Source: Fuerstiella sp.
Lineage (GTDB): Bacteria; Planctomycetota; Planctomycetia; Planctomycetales; Planctomycetaceae
DNA length: 61,284 bases
Direction: 5' to 3'
Assembly: GCA_022843805.1 (NCBI GenBank)
Contig: JALHMY010000054.1
Location: forward strand, 1 to 61,284
Below are positions 7,863 to 15,669 of the stretch, one piece after another. The notes beneath the pieces are model-generated. The model made no database searches. It saw only the letters and a program-made list of their open reading frames with translations, and had not been told where the DNA came from. A program made the translations under genes and the position numbers. The number at the start of each line of letters is the position of its first letter. The stretch's first letter is position 1.

Positions 7863-9503
7863 ATGAGTAGCATCGTTCCAGTGAGCAATCGTGACATGGG
7901 ATACGCCCGGCTCGGCCCCGACAGCGATGCGTACATTCGCGGGATCGCCGCCGCAATGGAGCAGGTCGGTTACGAACGCCAGGTCATAGCAGGCGACATC
8001 TGGATGCGGTACCAGCCGCGCAGAACGGGCGGCTTCCCGCTCGCCTACGCGCAAATCTTGGCGACCCTCCCGGCATCGGCTGCTGGCGGGTGGAATGTCG
8101 GCTGGACTGCGAACCTCGACCCACGGTACGACCAGGTCGGGCAGCTTGCTACTCGTCAGCAGTGCCAGCAGCTGCTGGCCAACGCTGCGCCCGGAGATCC
8201 GGATTTCCGCTTTCTCTACTGGCTCGACTCTGCACTGTGCCTATGTCAGCGTGCGGACCGCGCGACGTTCATCCAGCAGGATTTCATGCCTGCTTTCAGC
8301 GCACGCTTCCCTGCGGGTCGCGTGATCTTCATTGCCACCGATTCTCGATTTGAGTCAAGACTGCCCATTCTTCGACTGGGAAACTACACCCAGATAAACG
8401 GTCGTCAAGGGTATGACGACATGCGGAACAACAACATCTCTTCCCCCAACACCGCCTCGGCTCTTCATTCCTCGGGTGTCGTGGCGATTGAGAACGCGCT
8501 CACCGTCCTGGTCGCCAACTTCCTACCGCTCCGAGCATGCATGGTGGGGCGACGATTTGGATGGCGTGCGCTCTACCTCTTCGGAAACGCAAACCCTCCA
8601 GTGGTGGACCGGGGTCCCTTCCCGCGGGAGGAAATCGAGCTGCAGGTACCTCAATTCTTTCTCCGGGGTGACGACCCCGCTGTCTTCGCCAGCACTCCTG
8701 CGGACCCGCTGGGAGCATGGGCGGGCAGGTATCGAAACACCCAGTACCCTGGCGATGACGCCGTTGCGAATCTCATTGCCTTCTTCATCGACCGTTTCAA
8801 CATCCATACCGAAAACCGGATCGAGGTCTGCAATCATGTCGATGGGGATAACATCGACTTCATCTCCTGCTTTGAAAAGTATCTGACGCTCGACCGCATC
8901 TTGCTCGAATGCATAATGGTGGCGACGGCGACGAACCCGGCCGTTGCACGTCTGATGACATTCGCAGTGCTCGACAAGTTCCAGGAACTGTGCTCGTTCA
9001 CGGGCATTCAGCAGACGCGAAACTTTCACCACTTCTGCACGCGACCATTCCTGAACAACGTCCTCTTGCCCAGCTTTGCAACGATGCCTGCCCCTTGGGA
9101 CGCGTTCTTCAGCGATGTCGCGACTCGACTGTACGACGACCTTTACAACACGATCAGGTCCGCCCAAGGCGTGTGGCCAAACTATCTCGTGCAGGCTGGC
9201 GGAGGCGTTCGGATCTATCGCGAATGGACAGGGCGGCCGCCGCAGTTTGTCGACCGCCCGGCACCGCTCACCGACGACGAATTTGTCGCTGAGTATGTTC
9301 GGGCAGCTCGGAACACGCACCACGGCTACGTCTCCGACGGCGACACCCGGCGACGTTTTGCCTGCTACGGCTCCATTTCGACTGCCTTTCTACCGGACTC
9401 CTTCACGCAACTTCCGCTCTTGATAACTCTCGCGGAGTTTATCAATCCGCGCGCACTCTCGGGCCATTGCTGGCTGGATCAGAGGGCGCTGACCCTCATC
9501 TGA
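7863..9503 (+). CDS. Unknown 546-residue protein, fourth gene of the Pycsar-like operon
   Basis: I do not recognise a named family. The gene starts 50 bases after the second cyclase with a strong GAGGAG ribosome-binding site, in the same direction, so it is probably in the operon. No signal peptide or clear membrane segment is seen. The N-terminal half (1-250) looks alpha/beta, with aromatic stretches such as FRFLYWLDSALCLCQ and VIFIATDSRFESRLPIL. The C-terminal half is helical and ends with a conserved-looking block at 480-525: RNTHHGY (R483, H486, H487), then TRRRF and LPLLITLAEFINP. An Arg followed by His in such a helical domain recalls HEPN ribonucleases, but this is a pattern match only. 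It could be an extra effector, a phage sensor or a regulator. Confidence 0.75.
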   Translation: MSSIVPVSNRDMGYARLGPDSDAYIRGIAAAMEQVGYERQVIAGDIWMRYQPRRTGGFPLAYAQILATLPASAAGGWNVGWTANLDPRYDQVGQLATRQQCQQLLANAAPGDPDFRFLYWLDSALCLCQRADRATFIQQDFMPAFSARFPAGRVIFIATDSRFESRLPILRLGNYTQINGRQGYDDMRNNNISSPNTASALHSSGVVAIENALTVLVANFLPLRACMVGRRFGWRALYLFGNANPPVVDRGPFPREEIELQVPQFFLRGDDPAVFASTPADPLGAWAGRYRNTQYPGDDAVANLIAFFIDRFNIHTENRIEVCNHVDGDNIDFISCFEKYLTLDRILLECIMVATATNPAVARLMTFAVLDKFQELCSFTGIQQTRNFHHFCTRPFLNNVLLPSFATMPAPWDAFFSDVATRLYDDLYNTIRSAQGVWPNYLVQAGGGVRIYREWTGRPPQFVDRPAPLTDDEFVAEYVRAARNTHHGYVSDGDTRRRFACYGSISTAFLPDSFTQLPLLITLAEFINPRALSGHCWLDQRALTLI

Positions 9504-9630
9504 CGCCAGATCGGTCGAATAGGCAGCCGGACTTCCCACGTTTCACGAGCGCCGTTTTGGTGGGAAGGCTTGCGTTTTTAAGTCGAAATGGTTTGATTTC
9601 CTGCTGTTTCCCGCAAACAAGCAGCCATTT

Positions 9631-9887
9631 TCAGTTGCGGCTCAGGGCGTCAGCCATTCCCTTCTCGAATTCATCCTTCCGCAGGAACTTCACCCACGAC
9701 TTTTGAAGATCTACTACGACTTTCCATTCGGCACCTGCATGTCGAAGGCGAAGGTCAGCCCCTCGTGGACTCCGCGATCCTGTTGCTCGGCCATTGGCAG
9801 GACGCTCTGAACAATCTCGTGGCACTCGCTTTTCGTCAGTGCGGCCGCAGCGGCTTCAGAACAGATGACCTCGAATGGGCGTTTCAT
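9631..9887 (-). pseudogene. Small hypothetical gene broken by a frameshift
   Basis: Reading on the minus strand from the ATG at 9887, a frame codes MKRPFEVICSEAAAAALTK and onward to FDMQV, then ends at a TAG near 9715. At the same place another frame takes over and codes AEWKVVVDLQKSWVKFL to a TGA at 9631. The two halves together give about 85 residues with sensible composition, so a one-base indel around 9728 is likely. No family is recognised. It is convergent with the 546-residue gene. Confidence 0.5.
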
Positions 9888-10160
9888 GGATGGTTCCCAC
9901 TATCGAGCGATACGTGATCACCCGAACTGTAAGCGAAGGGCCTGTATGCTTCAAAGGCAACTTTGCCTCCAGGATACCAAATCACAGTTAACAGTTAACG
10001 GGACACGCGATTCTTCCGCCTCTGTGACGCGAGGTTCTCAAGAGCCAGGTTCGGTGTGCGTAATGATCTCCGGATCGGAGATGGGCTGTGATCCGAAACC
10101 CAACCAGAAGCATTGTCAAGATTGCGGGAACACGTCCTAAGTTATGGTCTGGCACCGCCG
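9888..10160. other. Gap without a supported gene
   Basis: Nothing convincing is seen. One plus-strand open frame overlaps this stretch, but it has low-complexity, cysteine-rich content with no ribosome-binding site or homology that I recognise. The gap sits between the end of the Pycsar-side genes and the remnant helix-turn-helix segment that ends the next minus-strand cassette. Confidence 0.5.
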
Positions 10161-10328
10161 TCACCCTACCTTGGAGTTCTGCGGTGCCTCGGCAATCTCC
10201 GTCGCCGAAACCTTAGCTGTAATGAGGCGATTGAGGACTTGTGTCACTCGCGACCGACTGACGCCGAGGTAGCGGGTGAGCGCCGCCCGGCTTTCAAACT
10301 TGCCGGAGACGGGCTGCGATGCAGGCAA
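10161..10328 (-). pseudogene. Helix-turn-helix remnant, copy A
   Basis: In a minus-strand frame with no usable start codon, the sequence reads KFESRAALTRYLGVSRSRV and TQVLNRLI, a helix-turn-helix in which AALTRYLGVSRSRVTQV forms the two helices. It closely resembles the remnant at 14023-14364 (KFENRAALARYLGVSRARV). Its 5' end overlaps the 3' end of the 195-residue gene in another frame, so it is a truncated leftover. Copies A and B lie on either side of the ATPase/nuclease cassette, in the same orientation. Confidence 0.6.
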
Positions 10329-10881
10329 TCATGACCATCAAACCCGCTCTTCTCATGCTCCCATCTGAGTCCTGCCACGTCGTGTCGGCCGGATGCGATT
10401 GGTAGAAGAGCGCATTGCTTCCAACGAATTCGGTGTGCCGCGCCGAACCCTTCACGAACGCTTCCTCGACCGGGACCGTCAGTGGCTCCAGGACAACTCC
10501 CTTGTCGGGCGCGTTGAGTTGTCCGATGGTCACGTCGATCATGGCATGACGCTCGCGAAAGTAATTCGGGACGATCACCACCAGGTGACCAGGCCATTGG
10601 CGGCCTTCAACCGGATCGTCCATGTCGATCACCGCTGCATATTCACCGTTCTCGAACGCTCCTTCGTCGGGAAGCACCGAAGAGTCACTCCGTTCATACA
10701 GCCGCTTGGCCATCGGCGTATTGACCGCAGTCACACTCACCGTCAACGGAAATGCTTCAGGGAATCCGGTCCGCTTGAGCACTTCGGCAAGGATCGTCGA
10801 GGCCTGAACGCACGACTGCATCAGGTCGCCTTGCGTCAGATCCTCAATAACGGCCTGCACGATTTCGTCGAGAGTGTGCAT
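10294..10881 (-). CDS. Hypothetical 195-residue protein, last gene of the ATPase/nuclease cassette
   Basis: The start at 10881 (MHTLDEIVQAVIED) has GGAG 8 bases upstream; a longer in-frame start at 10911 lacks one. The protein is soluble alpha/beta with the segments QASTILAEVLKRTGFPEAF and GHLVVIVPNYFRERHAMIDV. The shape (helix with Cys, then strands with His and Asp: C29, GHLVV, MIDVTI) is reminiscent of papain-like or transglutaminase-like folds, where Cys, His and Asp act together. This is a tentative pattern reading. The end is probably altered: its last codons overlap the HTH remnant in a different frame. It lies 100 bases after the nuclease gene, with a strong hairpin between. Confidence 0.6.
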   Translation of the reverse strand: MHTLDEIVQAVIEDLTQGDLMQSCVQASTILAEVLKRTGFPEAFPLTVSVTAVNTPMAKRLYERSDSSVLPDEGAFENGEYAAVIDMDDPVEGRQWPGHLVVIVPNYFRERHAMIDVTIGQLNAPDKGVVLEPLTVPVEEAFVKGSARHTEFVGSNALFYQSHPADTTWQDSDGSMRRAGLMVMIACIAARLRQV

Positions 10882-10922
10882 CGTCACTCCGTACGGCGGT
10901 GGCGTGGGCAAATCGCGTATGC

Positions 10923-10950
10923 CCGCTCTGTGGCTTCAATCACAGAGCGG
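10923..10950. other. Perfect 10-bp stem hairpin between nuclease and 195-residue genes
   Basis: CCGCTCTGTG and CACAGAGCGG form a perfect 10-base-pair stem with an 8-base loop. There is no U-run after it on the minus strand, so it is not a standard intrinsic terminator. It may attenuate the last gene, stabilise mRNA ends, or bind a regulator. Confidence 0.6.
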
Positions 10951-10981
10951 TCTTTCAATGAGAGAAATGACGCCCGAAGAC

Positions 10982-11518
10982 TCATAGAGGCTCCCGGCGC
11001 AATGCCCTCTCGGCGACGATCGCGAACGGCAGCTGATGGAGGCGACTCCGTTCCTCAAGGATCAATTCCAAAAACACGTCGGTACATTCTGAAGATAACG
11101 GTTCGGCTCGCTCCGCCTGCAAGGTCGTGACAAGGGTTGGTCGCGTCACAAACCGTTGTGCTCGGTCTGAAGCGATGATTATCCACGTGACTGGGATCGC
11201 GCAATCCAGAATTGCGAGATAACCTTCACCATCGCCTTGCGCTTCGATCCCGGCGAAGTCTTCGGGCGCAAGCGTGAGGTACGCGTTTGCGTAAGCGTGC
11301 GTAAGTGCTTTGACTTGAATCCGCAGCTCGCGACCTTGCAGAATCGCCCGCACATCAGGGTGGCCGTGTGCGTTGACTTCGGTGATCTGCGCGCCGATCC
11401 GCATCAGCACGTGTGCAAAGACCGCCTGCATCCGATAGCCGAAATCGCTGCTGCCGAACTCCGTGCACAATCCGTCGAGGATCGGTTTGACGGTGAAACC
11501 GGGATTATCATCATTCAA
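10982..11518 (-). CDS. PD-(D/E)XK-like nuclease, partner of the Rad50-like ATPase
   Basis: This 178-residue protein has the core pattern of restriction-endonuclease-like folds. An N-terminal helix (FGYRMQAVFAHVLMRIGA) is followed by a strand with E47, then HPDVRA with D55, then ELRIQVKAL with Q68 and K70. This matches the E...D...QxK arrangement of Mrr-like and other small nucleases. The C-terminal half is a strand/helix wrap (YLAILDCAIPVTWIII). The start codon overlaps the ATPase stop by 8 bases, so the two are translationally coupled. In ABC-3C and Lamassu defence systems a nuclease of this fold is often the toxic effector released by an SMC-like ATPase. Activity is inferred, not shown. Confidence 0.7.
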   Translation of the reverse strand: MNDDNPGFTVKPILDGLCTEFGSSDFGYRMQAVFAHVLMRIGAQITEVNAHGHPDVRAILQGRELRIQVKALTHAYANAYLTLAPEDFAGIEAQGDGEGYLAILDCAIPVTWIIIASDRAQRFVTRPTLVTTLQAERAEPLSSECTDVFLELILEERSRLHQLPFAIVAERALRREPL

Positions 11519-13604
11519 TGGTTGGCCCCTTGATTGGATCGAACGTCTCGACGTTGACGACGTGATACGAGTTCTTTCGAAACTTCGACTTCATGGACGG
11601 CTCGAACTTTTCGCGTTCGTGGGTTGCGACGATGATCTGAGCGTGCTGTGCCGCCTCTGCCAATTCGGAGACGAGGCTCTCAACGTGCGATGTGTCAAAA
11701 CTCTCCGACGGATCATCGATCAATAGCAGGTCAAGCTCCATGATCTCGGGCTGGAACCGAGAAAAGACGAAGTATGGGACAAGCTGCAACGCCTTGGCGG
11801 CTTGGCCATTCAAAACGTTAGGAGGAAAGGTCTGCTCGGCAAGACGCGATGAACCGACCTTGAGCTCCCTGCGGATCGGAGGTTCGAAGGTACGAGAAAT
11901 GCAGACCCGGTCATACGACAATTGGCGCGTCAACCGGGAATACACTTCGGTCATCAAATCATTGAGATCGGGCGCGATTCGGTCGAGTGCGTTATTGAGC
12001 GCCGCATCGACAAGTTCTGCGATCATCGAAACGGCGTGGAGCAGATCCCGATAGGCAGCCAGCGCCGTGCGAGTGGGCTCAAGCCCGTTCTGCAATGACT
12101 GACTCGCCCTGTCCAGCCGGTCGCGGTATTCGTGGTAGCTGAGCTCTGCCTCAAGGTTCTTGACCATCTTCAGCCGGTGTTGCCGCTCGGTCGCCGATTC
12201 GTTGATCTCGCGATTGAGACTTTCGACATCCGCCGACCGTTGGTCGATCGCACGCTGAACTTCCTGGGCCTCAACTGACAAATTCAGCTCAATCGTTTCG
12301 TAACATGCCTTCTTCGCTGCTTGTTCTGCGGATTCGGCAGTTGTCACGGCTGCCGCTTGCGACTCTGCCAACGTCTGCGTCCGTTCAATGTCGAGAATCT
12401 TTGCCCGAAGCTCTGATAATCTGTGTTCATCGTCGGACGAAGCCGCTGACTCCTCGATGTGCCGCTCAATCGTCGGGCGCAAGGCCGCCGACTGCACGTC
12501 CCCACCGCAGAGCGGGCAGTCGGCGATGTCGGTCAATTCACAAAGGGACAGTGCCAACCTCGCAATTTCAACTCGCTTTTCGCGAGCAGACATGTTTGTT
12601 TCGATACTCTGGATTTCGCCTCGCAATCTTTCGGTAGTGGTGCCGCATAACAGCGCTGACAGACGTGCTTTGGTCGTATCGAGGGCCGCACGACAGGCTG
12701 ACGAGTTGACGGTGGCTGCTTTCAAAGCGTCCGACTGCTTCGTCAATTGCTGCAACTTGGATTTCATGTCGTTCATGCGGCTTTGCCGGGTGGTCACAGA
12801 CGTTGCATCCGCAGCCTCGATCCATTTCCTCATTTCGGTGAGAGCCGGTTTCCCCGAGAGCTTCGGACAGGCAACTCCGTGAAGTCGCGCCTGCTCCTCT
12901 AACGCTGCCGTGATTCGACGAAGACTCTCTTCGCCAGTCGGTGACTGCCCGTCGCCCCAAGGCGGGTTGTCGAGAATGACTTTTAAGCTCGTCTGGATTT
13001 GGGCGATTTCGGCACGGAAACCGTGTTCCGCACCGGCAAGCATTTGCGCCAATTCGACGGCCTCAACGTTTCTCTCCTCGTGCTTGCGACGCAAGGCTTT
13101 TACAAGCTCCGGTGCGTCTTCCAGGTGAAGATAAAAGCAGAGAACCTTTGTGAAGTCAGACAGATCAACGGTTGCTTGTCTGCCAGTTGCCTGTTGAGCA
13201 GCAAAAATGACTTGCGTGCCCTGCTCATGCCCGATACGTGCCAATTCGGGCAACGCCACTTTAAGCGGAACTTCCTCTTTGGCTGCATTCCGGACTGTGA
13301 GGCGCGACGCATCACCGGTCGGCCTCATGACCCGCTTCAATTGCAGCGGTCCGCCATAGCCGACCAGCGTAATCGTGACGACACAATCCCCTTGATCGTA
13401 GAACGTATTGCGGACTTCGATTTCCTTACCTGATTGCGAGCCGAAGAGGCACCATCGAATTGCCTCAATGACGCTCGACTTGCCCCGGCCGTTAGGTCCG
13501 AAGACAAAGAGGTTCTTTCCGCGGAACACGATTGTCTGAGGGGTCGTGAATCCGCGGAATCCCTCGATCGTTACCTGGTCGATGCGAAAACGCGCCTTAC
13601 GCAT
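11511..13604 (-). CDS. Rad50/SMC-like ATPase with zinc-hook motif
   Basis: This 697-residue protein has a split ABC ATPase head at the two ends and a long coiled coil between. The Walker A motif is GPNGRGKSS (36-44), in the IEGFRGF context typical of RecF/Rad50 proteins. Coiled-coil arms run about 165-355 and 380-545, with the zinc-hook motif CPLC at 363-366 at the bend. The signature-like stretch LNGQAAKAL is at 598-606, Walker B LLLIDDPSESFD at 626-637, and the switch His in VATHERE near 662. The family tethers or senses DNA ends. Its small upstream partner (72 residues) and coupled downstream nuclease give a three-part layout like ABC-3C or Lamassu systems. Confidence 0.88.
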   Translation of the reverse strand: MRKARFRIDQVTIEGFRGFTTPQTIVFRGKNLFVFGPNGRGKSSVIEAIRWCLFGSQSGKEIEVRNTFYDQGDCVVTITLVGYGGPLQLKRVMRPTGDASRLTVRNAAKEEVPLKVALPELARIGHEQGTQVIFAAQQATGRQATVDLSDFTKVLCFYLHLEDAPELVKALRRKHEERNVEAVELAQMLAGAEHGFRAEIAQIQTSLKVILDNPPWGDGQSPTGEESLRRITAALEEQARLHGVACPKLSGKPALTEMRKWIEAADATSVTTRQSRMNDMKSKLQQLTKQSDALKAATVNSSACRAALDTTKARLSALLCGTTTERLRGEIQSIETNMSAREKRVEIARLALSLCELTDIADCPLCGGDVQSAALRPTIERHIEESAASSDDEHRLSELRAKILDIERTQTLAESQAAAVTTAESAEQAAKKACYETIELNLSVEAQEVQRAIDQRSADVESLNREINESATERQHRLKMVKNLEAELSYHEYRDRLDRASQSLQNGLEPTRTALAAYRDLLHAVSMIAELVDAALNNALDRIAPDLNDLMTEVYSRLTRQLSYDRVCISRTFEPPIRRELKVGSSRLAEQTFPPNVLNGQAAKALQLVPYFVFSRFQPEIMELDLLLIDDPSESFDTSHVESLVSELAEAAQHAQIIVATHEREKFEPSMKSKFRKNSYHVVNVETFDPIKGPTIE

Positions 13605-13618
13605 GGTTCACCGTCGGT

Positions 13619-13837
13619 TTAGGGATGTTTTGCACGATCTAGTTCGCTGGTGAACTCATTGCGCAGGCGGTCAAACTCGCCGTCAACATAGGTAATCGCA
13701 GCTCCCACGCCCTGCCGTTTGACCTCGGCTTGCAGCCGCTTCCAAAGGGCCTGTACTTGCTGTGTGGCAGCTTCTTTTGAGACTTCCTGGAACACGTGTT
13801 CCGAATCGCATTCGGCGAATGCCGGGGGACGGTCCAT
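13619..13837 (-). CDS. Small helical protein, first gene of the ATPase/nuclease cassette
   Basis: This 72-residue, charged, mostly helical protein (AATQQVQALWKRLQAEVKRQ, then FDRLRNEFTSELDR) starts after a good AAGGA ribosome-binding site. It ends 14 bases before the ATPase start, so it is the promoter-proximal gene. In ABC-3C-type systems a small 'middle component' links the ATPase to the effector; this could be the counterpart, but the sequence alone does not prove it. Confidence 0.65.
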   Translation of the reverse strand: MDRPPAFAECDSEHVFQEVSKEAATQQVQALWKRLQAEVKRQGVGAAITYVDGEFDRLRNEFTSELDRAKHP

Positions 13838-14022
13838 GAGGGATTTCCTTCATTAGATAGCCACCCACGTACGACGGCTGATCGTGGGTTGATTGATGCC
13901 CGACGACAGCTTTCCGGCTTGGTATCCGAGACGCCGCAGGCAAACGTGGAGAAAATTATAACTGGATCGACAAGTCGGCGGCATGTCCAGCGACCTGATC
14001 GCCCGATGCAGACAGGTCCTCG

Positions 14023-14364
14023 CTATCCGGTTGCACGGTCGTGGTTCGATGCCGTGGGGGTCTTCAGGCGGTTCATCACCTGCGTCACCCGTGCCCGGCT
14101 GACACCAAGATATCGTGCCAGTGCGGCCCGGTTCTCGAACTTGCCAGTGTCGAGAAGCGACTGGTAATAGCGAGCGAGCCGTAGGGGATCGGGCCCAGGC
14201 TTTTGTGGATCAAGACGGTTCGCACGCGGGGTGGGCGGAGCATTCCAGGCGTAGAACGTGATGATCGGTGCTCGACGTAACCTATTGCGCGCAAAGGAAC
14301 CTAGCTCAACAAATCCGCGGTTCGAGCTGAGACCGCCTCGGGGAGGGAGTCCAACCGGAAGTGG
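14023..14364 (-). pseudogene. Helix-turn-helix remnant, copy B
   Basis: An open minus-strand frame of about 113 codons lacks any ATG, GTG or TTG start and reads FVELGSFARNRLRRAPIITF, then RLARYYQSLLDTGKFENRAA, LARYLGVSRARVTQVMNRL and a stop. The helix-turn-helix matches the remnant at 10161-10328. Such short genes often accompany recombinase genes on planctomycete mobile elements, as I recall it. The missing start and the proximity to the large serine recombinase suggest it is debris of an element. Confidence 0.55.
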
Positions 14365-14545
14365 TTACGGACTAAACCCCGACCAAACCGCCCGGAGCAT
14401 CCTGAAAGCCTGGGCAAAGACTTCCTGGTCGCCCGCGAGCATTGGGGGTGAGAGCCGATGATGGTGCTCAATCACCAAAGCAGTGCGATTATGAGCTACG
14501 CGCGCGTCGTTTCAGGAAATGTGATCAAGAGTGCGGTGGGAGGTA

Positions 14546-15131
14546 TTACGCAGCACCGTGCAAGAACTGCGTGACGAGGGCGTCGGCCAGCTCGGTTGTC
14601 AGATAATGGCCGGGCTTGGGGCGGCTAGAGAAGACATTGATCGGCTGGTCCATTAGGCAGCAGAAGCTGAGTGCCAGAAACTCCGGGTCGGAAGGGCGCA
14701 GATCGCCGTGATCGATCCCGTCACGCATGACTCGCGTCACCAGACGGAAACGACGAGAGGTCAGGGCGTCCAGAATGCCGTCGATCTCCGGGACGCGCGG
14801 GCCGTAATGCGTCTGAAACATCAGTCGCGGCACTCGCGGATCGGCACGACAGAACTCGAATGAGCGCCGAGTCAACGTCCGCAATCGCGGTTCGCATTCA
14901 AGGACCGTACCGATGACCTGTTCCAGTCGCGACTGACTCTCTGCATAGTGTCGTTCGATCAATGCCTGATTTTGACTGGCAACTTTGGGGTGGGGGATCT
15001 TCAGGGAAATACTCCGCCAATTGAGCCAGCAGGATGGCGATGAACTCTTCCAGCACGGCCATCGCTGCTGCATGTGCTCTCACCAGTCGCTGCAAGTTCG
15101 CTCGAATCTGCTGTTCGCGGTACTCTCTCAT
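14546..15131 (-). pseudogene. TetR-family regulator remnant, 5'-truncated and frameshifted
   Basis: Two overlapping minus-strand frames make up one TetR-like ligand-binding domain. The first (from 15131) reads EQQIRANLQRLVRAHAAAMA and continues to LAEYFPEDPP; near 14990, in a G-rich tract (GGGGTGGGGG on the plus strand), the frame shifts and continues as LIERHYAESQSRLEQVIGTV and RSFEFCRADPRVPRLMFQTH to a normal C-terminus. The DNA-binding N-terminus that should precede EQQIRANL is absent. Both the truncation and the shift mark it as a dead gene, unless the shift is a sequencing error in the homopolymer. Confidence 0.7.
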
Positions 15132-15598
15132 GAGTTAGACCCTAAGACACGAAGAAATCTGCCAGAGAATCTGGTCTCATCTCATCAAAGAGGTATCACT
15201 TGCCAGCGCACACTTCGCCAATTCCAACGATTCAAACGGTCTGAAAAGTCGCCTCGGTGGTGAACTGTTTTGAGGACATGTGATTGTCTTTGTTGCTGAA
15301 TCTTGCAATCTGTGATGATTGCCTCTGATAGGTAAAGAAGTCTCAGCCTGGGGCTGCCGTAATGGCAGCCCCAGAAATCCTGTCGGAGCGGGAAGCTTTT
15401 GCAATCGATGAATTACGCGGCTTAGAGCAGTCTCTCACGGTTTGCCTGCTCGCTCGGATTTTGCATTGTTCTGGCGCGTTTGGTTGACTCTCAGGTGCTC
15501 GGCGACAGCCTTAGCCCAAAGTCGCAGCAGATGGCGGAGAGGGTGATCGGGTTGTTGGACAGATGGTTCAGTCAATGAAAACTCCTAGAGCAGAAACG
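15132..15598. other. Gap with one strong hairpin (15348-15374), no supported gene
   Basis: No ORF here is convincing. CTGGGGCTGCC (15348-15358) and GGCAGCCCCAG (15364-15374) form a perfect 11-base-pair stem around the loop GTAAT. There is no U-run, so it is more likely a repeat-type palindrome than a terminator. The stretch lies between the broken TetR gene and the recombinase terminator and may be element-end sequence. Confidence 0.5.
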
Positions 15599-15632
15599 AA
15601 AAAAGCCGCGTCTCGCGAGAGCGAAACGCGGC
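15599..15632 (-). terminator. Intrinsic terminator of the serine recombinase gene
   Basis: On the minus strand the arms GCCGCGT and ACGCGGC, with a largely self-complementary GC-rich middle, are followed by six Ts (plus-strand As at 15599-15604). It begins about 40 bases after the recombinase stop codon. Stem plus U-run is the standard intrinsic terminator form. Confidence 0.85.
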
Positions 15633-15669
15633 GGAAACGGGTTAAAGTTGTCGAAAGCCGTCTAGGATG

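Noticed and set aside
8523..9323. 266-codon minus-strand frame opposite the fourth Pycsar-operon gene
   Set aside because: The plus-strand gene has a strong ribosome-binding site and operon spacing; the antisense frame has neither.
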